64,000 nt of DNA, taken from Galaxea fascicularis (taxonomy: Eukaryota; Cnidaria; Anthozoa; Scleractinia; Euphylliidae). The translations under genes and the position numbers were made by a program. Positions within the stretch are counted from its first letter, which is position 1. The number at the start of each line of letters is the position of its first letter. Shown here piece after piece: positions 43,258 to 54,300 of the stretch. Location: assembly GCA_948470475.1 (NCBI GenBank), contig OX419341.1, positions 10,813,100-10,877,099 on the forward strand, given 5' to 3'. The notes under the pieces are model-generated. The model did not search any database and was not told where the DNA came from. It saw only the letters and a list, made by a program, of their open reading frames with translations.

Positions 43258-44075
43258 GAGTGAGTGAGTCAGTCAGTGGGTCCCCCTCACAGACAGTCAT
43301 GCATGCACACACTATCCCATTCACTCACCTACTCATTCATTTTGTAATACATGATGAAAAAGCAAAGACTGCTCATATACATAAGTACATGTATAAGGGT
43401 AAACTTTACCAGTCAGGTTATGCATATCTGTTTCACTGCAACATTTTTTTACATTTCATAAATACGTACAGCAGAACTTAAGTCTTTTCAATGCTGAAAT
43501 TTAATCTTGCCAGACTAACGTAACTGCAGACTTAGCGTTGTTGCCACTTGGGACTTTTACAGTTTGTATTTGTAAAACACTGTTGTTTTTGGTGTTTTTG
43601 CCACTATATTGGGGGAAATGTGCGAGGGTGAACATGTGAAATCAAAGGAAGTGACCAACAATATCTTGCCCTTAATAAGAGAGCATTCATCTGCTGGCTG
43701 TCAGGCCAATCTCTCTGAGGAGCCTTTACAGTAGAACCTGCGTGATCTTCTAACCCACCTGTTCCACAGATTTCATCTATAGTACAAGGCTTTGGAAGGT
43801 ATATAGTATATTTCTCGTCTGTATATTCCAAACCAACACATTCACTTTGCCTATCAGCCCTGCTAACCTTGCTCTTTTTATTGCTTACATGCAGGGGTTT
43901 CAATAAAATTTGAAGTAGGCAGCTGGTTACAAAAAAGTAACCGACTTTACTTTAATTTAATACAAAGAATCTTTCTTTAATTACTTAAATTTAGGGGGAA
44001 AAGTAGCCAACTTCTGCTATTGGTTCTTCTCATAAGTTATTTGGCTTTGCGGACCCTTAAATTTTTTTATTTGAC
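43258..44075. other. Intron sequence without identified feature
   Basis: Simple-repeat start (gagtgagtcagtcagtg), then AT-rich DNA. A 99-codon minus open frame (43604-43903) shows no domain. Confidence 0.3.
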
Positions 44076-44077
44076 AT

Positions 44078-45067
44078 TGCAGGGATACTGAAGGGCTATA
44101 AGAAATTAGGTCATCGGCTCGATAGCAGGCTACCTATCACACTCCCTATTCTTCATCGACTCTTGCAAGCATCACATGAGATTTTTAGCACACCAACCCA
44201 TTGATAACCTTTTTCAAGCAAATTATGTGTTTCTTAGGCTTTTATGGTTTCCTTAGAATTGTTGAAATGACATATTTCCACGCTGCAATCAGGGTCAGCT
44301 ATTTCAGAAATAGAAAACATATACCGTGTTTCTATCAAGTTATAGAAACACGAGTGGAAGTTTGGGAGAACAAGAAATGCTGTGGGAATATGAGCCACAG
44401 GCGAGTGTTTCCACAGCTTTTTTCAAGTTCTCCAAAACTTTCGCGAGTGTTGCTATAACTCAATAGAAACATGGAGAACATGTGTTCTATTTCTTGTAGA
44501 AAACACTGTGACAAAAAAAAGGAAAACAACTTGTTAACTTTGAGTATCAGTATGTAAATGCTCCATTCATCACTATGTCAACAGCTCGAGCTAGTTGTGT
44601 TTCTATTGAGTTATAGAAACATGATTTCCAACCAGTCAGCATGCATATTTTCTTAGGACTGTTTTCTAAACAACTCTGTCAGCTCACCACTCTTAAGAAT
44701 TTGCAAAAATTAATAATAATTTATTGTTGCTTTGAAGTTAACTTGTCATTCCAAAAAGCACAGTTATAACAATCACCCTGAGCAGCCAGTATGTAATCCA
44801 GTTCAGAGTTTATTGGACTATTGCAATAAATGTGGTAATCCCGATGGGCCTTTGTTTTTATCAATCAGTAGTTCCCCTGTTTCAAGAAAATTTTTTGCTG
44901 ATAACCTTTTCCTTGCCATTAGGTATTTTGGCCTTGATTCCTTACGTTACAAGGGTTGTAGTTTCCGCTTAGGCGGGACATCATGGACTGCTGACCAAGG
45001 TTTATCTGACACCCAAATTCGCCTATTAGGTCACTGGAAAACTAACGTTTTTCAAAAATATATTTGA
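44078..45067 (+). pseudogene. Tyrosine recombinase (DIRS/Crypton-like) remnant
   Basis: Three pieces in order: KGYKKLGHRLDSRLPITLP, then CFLGFYGFLRIVEMTYF in another frame, then, after a MITE insertion, an 111-codon frame with FRLGGTSWTADQGLSDTQIR and LLGHWKTNVFQKYI. The last matches the R-x-x-(H/G) ... G-H-W ... Y active-site end of tyrosine recombinases; R, H and Y are present. Such proteins are carried by DIRS and Crypton elements. In-frame stops after the first piece and the MITE show it is inactive. Confidence 0.75.
44323..44625. mobile_element. MITE with GTTTCTAT..AGTTATAGAAAC palindromes
   Basis: Three copies of the short palindrome at about 44327 (gtttctatcaagttatagaa), 44450 (inverse) and 44599. 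The first two bound a pair of inverted arms with gagtgttt / aaactttcgcgagtg. It sits inside the recombinase remnant. Confidence 0.6.
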
Positions 45068-45197
45068 GTTTCTAGCTTGTCCTCCATGTGACTTGTTTAT
45101 AGCATGGGCAATCACTTTTTCTAGCAGTTAGCAAGGGGCAGCTGTTGGAACATTTCACTTTTTCAGCTTCCAAGGACAGCTGTTTTGGGTTTTTGTG

Positions 45198-45237
45198 GCT
45201 ACGCGCTCCTAGAGGAGGCGAAGCCACTATGCTATCC
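45198..45237 (+). repeat. Dispersed repeat R, copy 1, left part (stem-loop)
   Basis: gtggctacgcgctcc ... aggcgaagccac folds on itself (GTGGCT/AGCCAC). The same stem-loop is at 56520-56559. In copy 1 it is separated from the rest of the repeat by the transposon 45238-46780. Confidence 0.8.
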
Positions 45238-45617
45238 GGTCAGTATAAAACATGGACTGCGGACTACGGACTACGGACTACGGACTACGGACTGGGTATA
45301 AAACACGGACTGAGGTATAAAATACGGACTAAGACTGCGGACTGGGTATAAAACATGGACTGAGGTATAAAATGCGGACTAGGGATTAAAACACAGCAGA
45401 ACACAGTTAAATACCTTAGAGTGGGTAAAATGTTCTTCAAATGGTGAAAATACAGGCTGTCACGTAACCACAGTTCATAGACAATGGTTTTCGCGCCGTA
45501 AATATCACATGGAAAGTTGTTTTCGCGCCATAAATGTCACGTGGTAATAAATGCGCTCTCTTTGATCGCTCCAAGATGGCTGGCGTCGAAGATAAGTCCC
45601 ACGGCTCAATATATATA

Positions 45618-46122
45618 TGTTACGAAAAATTGTTGCGTGACTTACGTGAAGATTCGCGAATATGCTAATTTCGTCTGGAATCTTCTGCATATTTAATTAG
45701 TACCTTATCATCTTGATTCAATAATTCTATTTTAAGCCGTTTGCATATGTTGCTGTAAATAATTTCTTATTGTAATGTCACTTTATTTAGCTGAGTCGGA
45801 AAGTTCTAGAATCTTTTGTTGTAAAGTATATAAGCCGATCAGTGTAGCTTTAGAGTTTTTTCTTAGAGAAGCAAGTCTTAGAGTCTTAGTGAGAAAAGTG
45901 TGACAGAGGTCGCGTATACATTTGGCGGAGGCCGTGAGTATTAAAGTGTGACGGAGGTCGAGTGTAATTTTACAAGCCTAGTGTGAGCTTATTGTGAAGC
46001 CTTGTGCAGAGTTTACTACGTTTGTTTGGAATAAATAATCTTGTTGCTGTTCCGACAACCCTGCGTTCTGATTAGTCTAAAAACAACCCACTTCTCACTT
46101 CTCAACACAACGAATCGTAACA
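45618..46122 (+). mobile_element. Solo LTR (505 bp) inside the TIR transposon
   Basis: Starts TGTTACGA and ends TCGTAACA, with ATATA on both sides (45613-45617 and 46123-46127), a 5-bp target duplication. It has a TATA-like gtatataagc near 45830 and a polyadenylation-like ggaataaataa near 46030, in the right order for a + strand LTR. No internal coding region remains, as after LTR-LTR recombination. Confidence 0.85.
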
Positions 46123-46410
46123 ATATAATTCTTCTCTTTTCCACAATTTTGATTTAAAAGAAAGCGAAATGATTGTACTATGCAAGTAGTGTGGCTTAGT
46201 GCCTGTTTTTGTGCTGATAAGGAAAAACCGTAGTTTGAATTTTCCACATTTTGGCTGTTTTGTGGTCCTTATTCGTCTGTATTTTTTTGTGTTAAAGACA
46301 AAGTCATCCCCGATGTAGTGATCGTCGGCAGTTCTTGTTCCGAGGATGAAGGTAACTGGCCTTTGTATTTCGTTTATACAAAAAAAAAATCCCTAGACCG
46401 TGTTTCATAC

Positions 46411-46770
46411 CTCAGTCCGTGTTTTTTACCCATTCCGCAGTATTAGTCCGCATTTTATACCTCAGTCCGTGTTTTATACCCAGTCCGCAGTCTTAGTCCG
46501 TATTTAATACCTCAGTCCATGTTTTATACCCATTCCGCAGTCTTAGTCCGCATTTTATACCTCAGTCCGTGTTTTATACCCAGTCCGCAGTCTTAGTCCG
46601 TATTTAATACCTCAGTCCATGTTTTATACCCATTCCGCAGTCTTAGTCCTCATTTTATACCTCAGTCCGTGTTTTATACCCAGTCCGCAGTCTTAGTCCG
46701 TATTTTATACCTCAGTCCGTGTTTTATACCCAGTCCGTAGTCCGTAGTCCGTAGTCCGCAGTCCATGTTT
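46411..46770. repeat. 50-bp tandem repeats in right TIR
   Basis: About 6.5 units with a 50-bp period, two alternating variants (cagtccgcag / cattccgcag) giving a 100-bp higher order. The matching, shorter inverted array is at 45255-45385. Confidence 0.9.
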
Positions 46771-46782
46771 TATACTGACCAT

Positions 46783-47103
46783 GTTGAGTGAGTGAGTGGG
46801 TGTAACAATAGAATACGAATGAGCTCTGCCGATTTTGACCTGATTGCTTCCGGACTTAGCACGAATGGGCTCTGGAAGCATCGTGTCCGTACTTCATATA
46901 TTTAGGATTTACTATGTTCAATGGCTAAAGAAGGCGATGTTTCAACTTCACAGCCTGCCATGCAAGAAGGCTCATTGGAGATTAATATCGGATTTACTGT
47001 ATTCAAGGACCAAATTAGGCACTGATGTTTACCCCGAATCGCATTCATCGCACAGTTCACAAAACAATCGGACAATTCATCGCACAATCTTCACAAAATA
47101 GAC
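46783..47103. repeat. Dispersed repeat R, copy 1, right part
   Basis: From ttgagtgagtgagtg onward, collinear with 56563-56926: tagaatacgaatgagctctg, ccggacttagcacgaatggg, gagattaatatcggattt, cacaaaatagaccgtaaa. About 40 bp present in copy 2 are absent here. Confidence 0.85.
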
Positions 47104-47487
47104 CGTAAATTATTGTGTAACTGAAAAACCTCTGCATCTAGGCGTCATTTCGATTCAAAGTAATTTACCTTTGAAAAGACCGTCAAAACCTATATTGGTC
47201 TCCATGATAAACATGTATCTCTTGCACTTGCAGAGATCATGTTACTACACAAATTTGCACTTTGCACTTACTGTACAGAAATCTACATGCTTAACATTCA
47301 CCTATTTAACAAGTTCTTGCACCATTATCGTTGACCATCATTTTAGAATGTGAGTCTTGCTCAGTTATTTTAATTTAGGCTGAAAATGTTTCCAGGAAAG
47401 GAGTTTCAAATGTCTCAACAAGCCGTTTTGCAAGTTCACTTCTTTGAGAATGTGACATGCAAGTCAGACTTAAGCCGGCGACACATA

Positions 47488-47934
47488 CAGTAAACACCCG
47501 CATATAAGAGCACATGATTTCGGAGCTCAGGCTGATCAGGGTCTTATTTATCGGGTATTTTATAGTGAAAAATCAGCCTCAAGATGTTTTTAATTGTTCT
47601 TAAATTTTGTTGTTGGAATTCAGAACTGTAACTAAGGAAAAAATATTGCTTGAGATTTAATTACGTAGCATATTTAATGGGAAAATAAAATTAATTAATA
47701 TCATGTAACAATTAACCTGCAAAAACAAAAGCAGCCTTATTACTAGTTAACTAGTGAACTGGCAGCAGGCCTTTGGCATGCTCTGTACTTTTGTTAATGC
47801 TTTCTCCATTTTATAAGAACATTTTACATTTCCAGGCTGATTTTGTTCTTATAAAAATGGTGCTTTATTTGCAAAATTTCAGCCTGATGTTCTTAATCCA
47901 TGTGTTCTTATATGCGGGTGTTAATTACTGTATT
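47488..47934. mobile_element. mariner-type MITE (TA target)
   Basis: Inverted ends tacagtaaacacccgcatat and atatgcgggtgttaattact, extending to ataagagcacatg / catgtgttcttat, with TA at the borders. Confidence 0.75.
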
Positions 47935-49505
47935 CCTAGCCGTTCGACCTGAATGATAATTAAGTATCTTAAAGAAACTAAGTTAGGTCTGAAACTGCAT
48001 GTTGTCCTTCCGGCTTATAACTTAACTTCACAGTTTGCCAGGGAAGCTGCTAGAAAGTTTACCTGCCATATGTGGTTCAGTTTTTGACCTACTTTTTTTG
48101 CACTATTCATTATATTTTATCTTGTCAGTGTGTGTTGTCTTTTTCCTGCCCACACCTTTACTGGGCTAAAATGCTATTTTTAGTTGGACCTAGTCAAAAG
48201 AGAATACACAAAGGAGAGACACAACAATTGTTATTGCGCATGTGCAACTTGCCCCAGGCTGCAACTGCCTTTTAGAGAGAAAAACCCTAAACCTTGGAGA
48301 AAATTATGTGTAGTTCCAATTTTTTTTTTGCCAATCGGAGATATACCAACCTTCTTTACAAGCCTGTGTAAGCAATTGCTTTTAAAGTACATAACTGTAA
48401 TGATAATGACGAAATGTTATGCATTTGCATGCTTATGACATAAATCTCATAGTAACATGAATTTCAAAAAATTGATAAGTAGAATTTTGCACCTTGGTGA
48501 TTGTTAACCATTGGCAGCATTTTCGATATCCAGAAGTGTACGCCACTCGAGTTTTAGGCTTTTTACTGTTCTGGCCACGTGACTTACCAAATATGGTTGT
48601 GACTCGGAAATCCTGAAAACCTTGTTGTTTGTAAAAACATGGCCAGACAGCTTGCCTGTGCAAGTTAGGGTTTCCAAGATATGAAGGTTGGGAACTTTCC
48701 ATACCAACAATTTTAACTAATTTTGTAGTTAAGTTATTACCACCTTAAACTGAAAAACATAACATAATTTACCGGTAATAAAAATTTTAATATTAAAATT
48801 ATCTGCAAATGCAGTTCCGGAAATTATCCATACCTCCCCATGGAAGGTCAATGAAAATTCCAAGGGGGAGAGGGTGGCAAAAGCAAACGTTTTTAAAGAA
48901 AATAATGGAGCTAAATTGGAATTTCCAGAGGGGTGGGGGAAGGGGATGCACACCGAAAAAAAGCCTTACATGGGGGATATTTTCTGGAAGCACACAACAA
49001 AAAATCTCTTTTTAGAATTAAGATGGCTCACAGAGATTCCCAGCTCTTTTACAACACTTGCATGTACACTTTTATGGATCATTTCCTTGCTGCTATGCTT
49101 TATCAGGCATTTTCAATTCCCTGATAAAAAATGGGGGTCACCCAGTTTTTTTTTTTTTGAGTTAATGTTAATATTATCATTCACATAGTAAACTTGGATT
49201 CTCCTCTCTGAAACATAATTACAATAAATTTTATTATTAAGGGTGAAACCTTTGGATTTAAGACCTAACCTACTGCATTGATGAACACAGAAAAGTACTA
49301 CTTTTTGTCTCAAGTTGTAGATTTTTGTTACACAGGTTGAGCGTACAGTGTACCTTAAACATATTATGAAAGGAGATCAAGACAATAACATCAGCTTTCA
49401 TTAATAATTTATTATGTTTCAATCATGTAGTGCTGCACTATGAATCCATAATATAATTATGTCTCCTTATGATTGTCACTTGCTTATTTTTAACTTTCTT
49501 TTTGA
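47935..49505. other. Intron of Ig/FN3 gene, no identified feature
   Basis: Open frames of up to 104 codons in several registers, none domain-like. 48810-48970 is unusually purine-rich on the + strand. Confidence 0.3.
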
Positions 49506-49509
49506 ACAG

Positions 49510-49650
49510 TAACCTCATGTGTACCCTTCAGTGAGACTAACTATCCAAACTGCAAGTCATTTCCTGGTCCTCCACTAAACCTGAGAGTTACTAGTTATCT
49601 TTACAAGAGAAAACCTGTTGTCCAAGTAACATGGGAGCCACCCAATACAG
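49510..49650 (+). CDS. Exon with N-terminal half of an FN3 domain
   Basis: Acceptor tttgaacag, phase 1 in and 1 out. Codes a Cys-containing linker, then PGPPLNLRVTSYLYKRKPVV and QVTWEPPNTG, the A-C strands of a fibronectin type III domain with the conserved Pro, Val and Trp. The donor reads acag|gcaagt, a strong match to a GC-AG donor rather than GT. The exon completing the domain was not found; the next 6 kb is a transposon stack, so the gene may continue beyond it or may be broken here. Confidence 0.6.
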
Positions 49651-50097
49651 GCAAGTGGACAGTTTCTCACTAATTTGAAAGCTGTTGTTTTGAGCACTAA
49701 CCCTTCATCATGATCTGATCATGTGTTGACACCCTTTTGCAAAGGAATGCGGCGGAGCTCATAGTTTCCTAAAATGTATTATAATACTTACATGCAACCC
49801 AGTCAAGAACTATAATTGTACAATCAGGGTGTTTATATGAATGGAATGCGATCAAGGTGAAACATATCAATGTTGTAGCTCAAAATGAATTTCAGGTTAA
49901 TTATCCATGATTAGTTACTGCTGAAAATGCTTTTTAGTAAGTTACCACTTAGACCCAGTGTAACATTCGCACAATTATGATTGAAGCAATTAATATAGGA
50001 AGGATGCATGATCATACAAGTACATACAAGCCAATTGCAGACTTTCCAATTCAAAAGTGTGCCAGAAAGAAAGCAATAAATAGAAATCACTTGTGGT

Positions 50098-50193
50098 GCA
50101 TTTCTTGATTTATATTAATGACATTTCTCTTTGTAGCAACAAACTTGGCATTTATCTGTTTGCTAATGACACAAACCTGTTATATGCTGATAA
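50098..50193 (+). pseudogene. LINE B, segment 1 (reverse transcriptase box)
   Basis: Reads FLIYINDISLCSNKLGIYLF then ANDTNLLYAD. The YADD-type catalytic box is changed to FAND, so it is dead. It continues at 50835 after an inserted element. Confidence 0.75.
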
Positions 50194-50834
50194 TGTAGGC
50201 AACGGGTAGTATGATAAATTCTTGAGCCCAATCGACCTACAGAGTCACATGTAGGAGACTAATTGAACGCACACAATTTCTTTATTCGGTGACTTGCTGC
50301 AGTGCTAATGTCTTCGTAACAGCAAACACAGTTGAAATGTAGATAGCTTAGATATAATGAAGTAGAAGTTGCTATGTGGTAGTGGTTGAGAGTGTGATTC
50401 AGAGTATGGTTCGAACTGGAACACAAGAAAGACAGAAAACTACTTAACAATTTAAACTCTAAAATCTAAGACTAAATCGCGCAATAGACAAAATGAAAAA
50501 TAGAACTAAACTCGACCGTGAAAAGAAAACTACGAGGATGTAAACAAAATAAAACAGACTTACTGTAGTCTCCGGGATGCGAAGGGTTCCTACTTAAGCT
50601 CTGGTAATAGCGAAGTTACTGGAGTGATCTCTATAGCGTGTTGATAGTACTGGATACTCTTTCGTGATAGTTGAACAGAAAAATCTAAAAGGCACGTGGC
50701 TTGATACAATTGAGTTATTCACAAGTGAGAAACAACAAGTGATTTGTGAACATAAGGCATGTAGAAACTTGAAACCAAAGAATATAAATTTAGAAATTAG
50801 TGTAACGCTAACAATTATTGGCGTGCAAAACTAA
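50194..50834. mobile_element. 641-bp insertion in LINE B with 7-bp flanking repeats
   Basis: CTGATAA occurs on both sides (50187-50193 and 50835-50841), and the LINE reading frame resumes exactly after the second copy. The inserted DNA starts tgtaggcaacggg and ends gtgcaaaactaa; no TIR, ORF or known family is evident. On the minus strand an aataaag signal lies near 50283. Confidence 0.65.
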
Positions 50835-51069
50835 CTGATAAGGACGAAATCCCTGGAAACCATAGTAAATAATGAGCTAAAAAAATGTCTGTGACTGGCT
50901 TAATGTTAATAAACTAACCATTACCGCAAAGAAATCAAATTTTGTCATCTTTAGGCCAGCACAAAAAAGAATTGTTCATCAGCCTAGTAATGTATCAGAA
51001 TTCTGGATAATAACAACAATGGATTCGCACTTCGTGAATGCAAAGATTATGTAAAACTCTTGTGAGTGC
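50835..51069 (+). pseudogene. LINE B, segment 2
   Basis: Continues the reverse transcriptase: KSLETIVNNELKK, a decayed CDWLNVNKLTI-like stretch, SNFVIFRPAQKRIVHQPSN and DYVKLL, where the Gypsy element cuts in. Frame changes throughout. Confidence 0.75.
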
Positions 51070-51210
51070 TGTAGTGTTCCCGAGAGTAATAAAGTATCCA
51101 AACAAACAGATTTAACTCAACCAATTTCATTGCAAACGTAACATGGCCGCCGCTATCAAAAGCACATGGTTTTACCTATCCCAACATACTTAGCGGCCCA
51201 ATACATTACA
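51070..51210 (-). repeat. 3' LTR of Gypsy element
   Basis: 141 bp; in + orientation it begins TGTAGTGTTCCCGAG and ends CAATACATTACA. Same sequence as 55422-55562 by eye. Confidence 0.97.
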
Positions 51211-51224
51211 TCTCCCCTATCCTC
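51211..51224 (-). other. Polypurine tract
   Basis: On the minus strand gaggataggggaga directly precedes the 3' LTR, the expected second-strand priming site. Confidence 0.85.
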
Positions 51225-51356
51225 AGAAAAATGCTCTTTTACAAGAATAAAGAAATCTCCACGAACAATAAAGTCAACTATACTAACGACGAAGTCTCTT
51301 CTTCTAAAACTTAAATGTTCAAACTGTATATAGTTCTGAAAAGAGAGAATCAGTGT

Positions 51357-54300
51357 TCATGTTCCCCAAAGAAAATTGACAACGTAATCTCTTAATCTCT
51401 CTGGCAATCTCCTTGTCCTCTGGGGTCTCGGATTCCTTGATGGTTCTGGTGCCGCGCCACCATTCTCCTGCAGATCGGGGCACTCCCCTCTATCCAGCAG
51501 CCCGGCAGTCGATTCTGGTACGGTTGGTTGGTAAGGTGATGGCACAGGGTCTAATTCCTGCTGGGGTGTGGGGGGTGTTGACACAGAGTCTGACCCTGGT
51601 TGGAGTGTGGGATCTCCCTCTCTAATGTATTGCTTCACATGACTTGTGTTTCTGGAGTACTGGTTCCCTGTTGGACTCTCTACCACGAGGCTGTTTCCAG
51701 TCTTGCTGACAACCTTACAGGGATTTGGGTTAAATGCTGTGCTGAGTTTGTTAGTCTTGTCTTGTTGGACAAGCACTTCATCACCCAGTTCAATGCTGGA
51801 GGGGCTAGCCCTGCGGTGTATGTCTGCGTAAGCTTTACTCTTAGCTTTCTGCTCAGCATCGCGATCGTGTAGTTCATGGTCATAGGCATGGGCGATGCTT
51901 AAATCAGGGATCTTCCCCTTGACTTTTCGGTTAAGAAGTAGCTCAGCGGGACTCCTTCCAGTTGTATTATGGGGAATGCTTCTGTAGGCAGAAAGATACC
52001 TCCTTAATTCTGCTCTCCATGGTTTGTTCTCCGCCTGAGCAATTTGTAGTCGTTTCAACAGTGACCGATTCTGTCTTTCGACCTCTCCGTTGGCTTGGGC
52101 CCACTTGGCAGTAACTTTCTGATGTATAATATTATGCTGTTCACAATATTCTCTAAATTCATTCGACTTGAATTGTGGACCATTATCGGACTTGATGGTA
52201 TTTGGCAGCCCATGTCTGCAGAAAGTGTCAGCCAGACGGTCTATGATCTTTTCAGCGGTAGTGGACTGCATAACCTCGACTTCGTAAAATCGACTGTAGT
52301 AATCAACAATGACCAATAGTGAATGTCCGGATGGTAGCGGTCCCATTAAATCAACTGCTAAGTCTTGCCAGGGTCCATCGGGTAATGAGGTGGATCGAAT
52401 AGGTTCAGGAGGATCTGGTTGTGCCACCAGCTGACACCCATGGCATGCTCGGCAATGTCTCTCCGCTGCTTTATCCATCCCGGGCCACCACACCTTGGTT
52501 CTGAGGTTCTGTTTGGTGCCAACCACGCCCAAGTGGCCTTCATGAGCAAGTGCTAAGGTCCTTGGCTGCAACTTACTAGGAATAATAATGCGTGTACCTC
52601 TAAGCACAAGCTGACCAATGACACACAACTCCCCCGCCACTGTCATATATTGTCTACACTTTTCAAACCGCCCCGTTGCAATAGCTTTCCTCACTTCTTT
52701 CAGCTCTTCATCATCGGCAGAGGCCTCTTCTATCTCACGTGTTGTGAGTGCTGTTGGTGTTGCACTTGCAGCAACAAACCTAACATACTCCTCAGTGCAC
52801 CGCTGGTGGTTGTCAGGTTCGACCCTCGTATGGAGTAGACGCGACAATGGATCAGCAATGTTCTCGCGCCCAGGCCTGTGTATCACACTAAAATCATATG
52901 GCTGTAATCTGAGAACCCATCGTTCTATCCGTGCACATGGTCTTGACCGTGGACCATATATGACCTCTAAGGGCTTGTGGTCGGTCTCTACAACAAACTG
53001 CATCCCATACACATAGACATGGAATCTCTCGCATGCCCACACCACACCGAGCGCCTCCTTCTCTGTCTGGGAGTATCTCTGCTCACATCCAGTCAAACTA
53101 CGACTTGCATAACATACCGGTGTCCATGTACTGTCCTGCTTCTGTACGAGAACAGCGCCCAGCCCAACTGGACTGGCGTCCGTGATTATCTTGGTGGGCG
53201 CATTCTTATCGAAATATGCTAAAGTACAAGCTTCTGCCATCTTCTGTTTGAGACATTCAAAGGACTTCTTCTGCTCTGGTCCAAATTCAAAGGGTATCTC
53301 TTTCCTTGTCAGTCTTCGCAGTGGTTCAGATAAAGTGGCAAAGTGAGGTATGAACCGGCTGCTGTAATTGGCTAAACCCAGAAAGCTCCGTACATCTGAC
53401 GCACTCTTTGGTTCTTCCACCTCTAATACTGCTTTAACACGATCTGCTGTAGGACCAATGCCTTTCTCTGAAAGCAGCATACCCATGAACACCAGCCTGT
53501 CCGTATTGAACAAACATTTCTCAGCATTTAAAGTGAGACCACACTCTTGCAGACGTTCTATAGTTTGGTGGAGTCGCCTGTTGTGTGTTTCTGTGTCGGG
53601 ACCATGCACCACAATGTCATCCGAAATGTTTTCGACACCTTCAATACCTGCCAAGGCTGAAGCGATTTCATGCTGATATTGTTCACTGGCAGAACAGACC
53701 CCAAAGAGTAAGCGCTTGTATCGAAACAAACCATCAGGTGTAGCAAAGGTTGTGATTTCCCTGGATTCTGGGCTCAACTCCAACTGGTGGTACCCCCATT
53801 TAAGGTCTAATTTACTGAAGACCTTAGAGCCATTCATTGTATGCAACACCTCATCAACTGTGGGAATTCTTCTTCTTCGTCTTCGCATAATGGCTTGGTT
53901 TGCCTGTCTCATGTCCACACATAGGCGGATGTCCCCGTTGTCCTTTGGGACAATCACCACAGGGTTGACCCAGGGGGCTGGACCTTCCACTGGTTCAATT
54001 ATTCCCATGTCCAACAGTTCTGTGGTCTTATCTCGGATCTTTCCTCTCAAATTAAAAGGCACCCTTCTATAAGGCTGTGCAATAGGTTTTACAGTGGGGT
54101 TTATATCCAGGGATATCTGTTTGTTCTTCAGTTTTCCGACACCCTCAAATACCTCTGGGTACTGCTGTTTTAAACTGTCAGCTTTACTTGTTACCATAGC
54201 AATGTTAATGCCAACTTTTAACACCCCCAGTTCTGTGGCTGTGATCTTTCCAAGCAATGACATCCCTCTACCTTTAATCACCAAGACTTCAGCTTTGGTG

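Larger units (their letters stand above)
45238..46780. mobile_element. TIR transposon with tandem-repeat termini and gene-like interior
   Basis: Ends GGTCAGTATAAAACATGG and its exact inverse. The long TIRs are themselves made of repeats: ggactac in about 4 copies at the left and 3 at the right, then 50-bp units tacctcagtccgtgttttat / acccagtccgcagtcttagt (46411-46740). The interior has an aagATGGCTGGCG start in good context (45574) and later a frame with KVIPDVVIVGSSCSEDE ending at gtaact. Comparison with 56520-56570 shows it inserted between a stem-loop and a GAGT tract. Confidence 0.8.

Noticed and set aside
48809..49188. Purine-rich open frames as coding exons of the Ig/FN3 gene
   Set aside because: No Ig or FN3 pattern and no phase-1 splice pair.
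52977..53222. Separate small plus-strand gene inside pol
   Set aside because: It mirrors the RNase H region and has no domain of its own.
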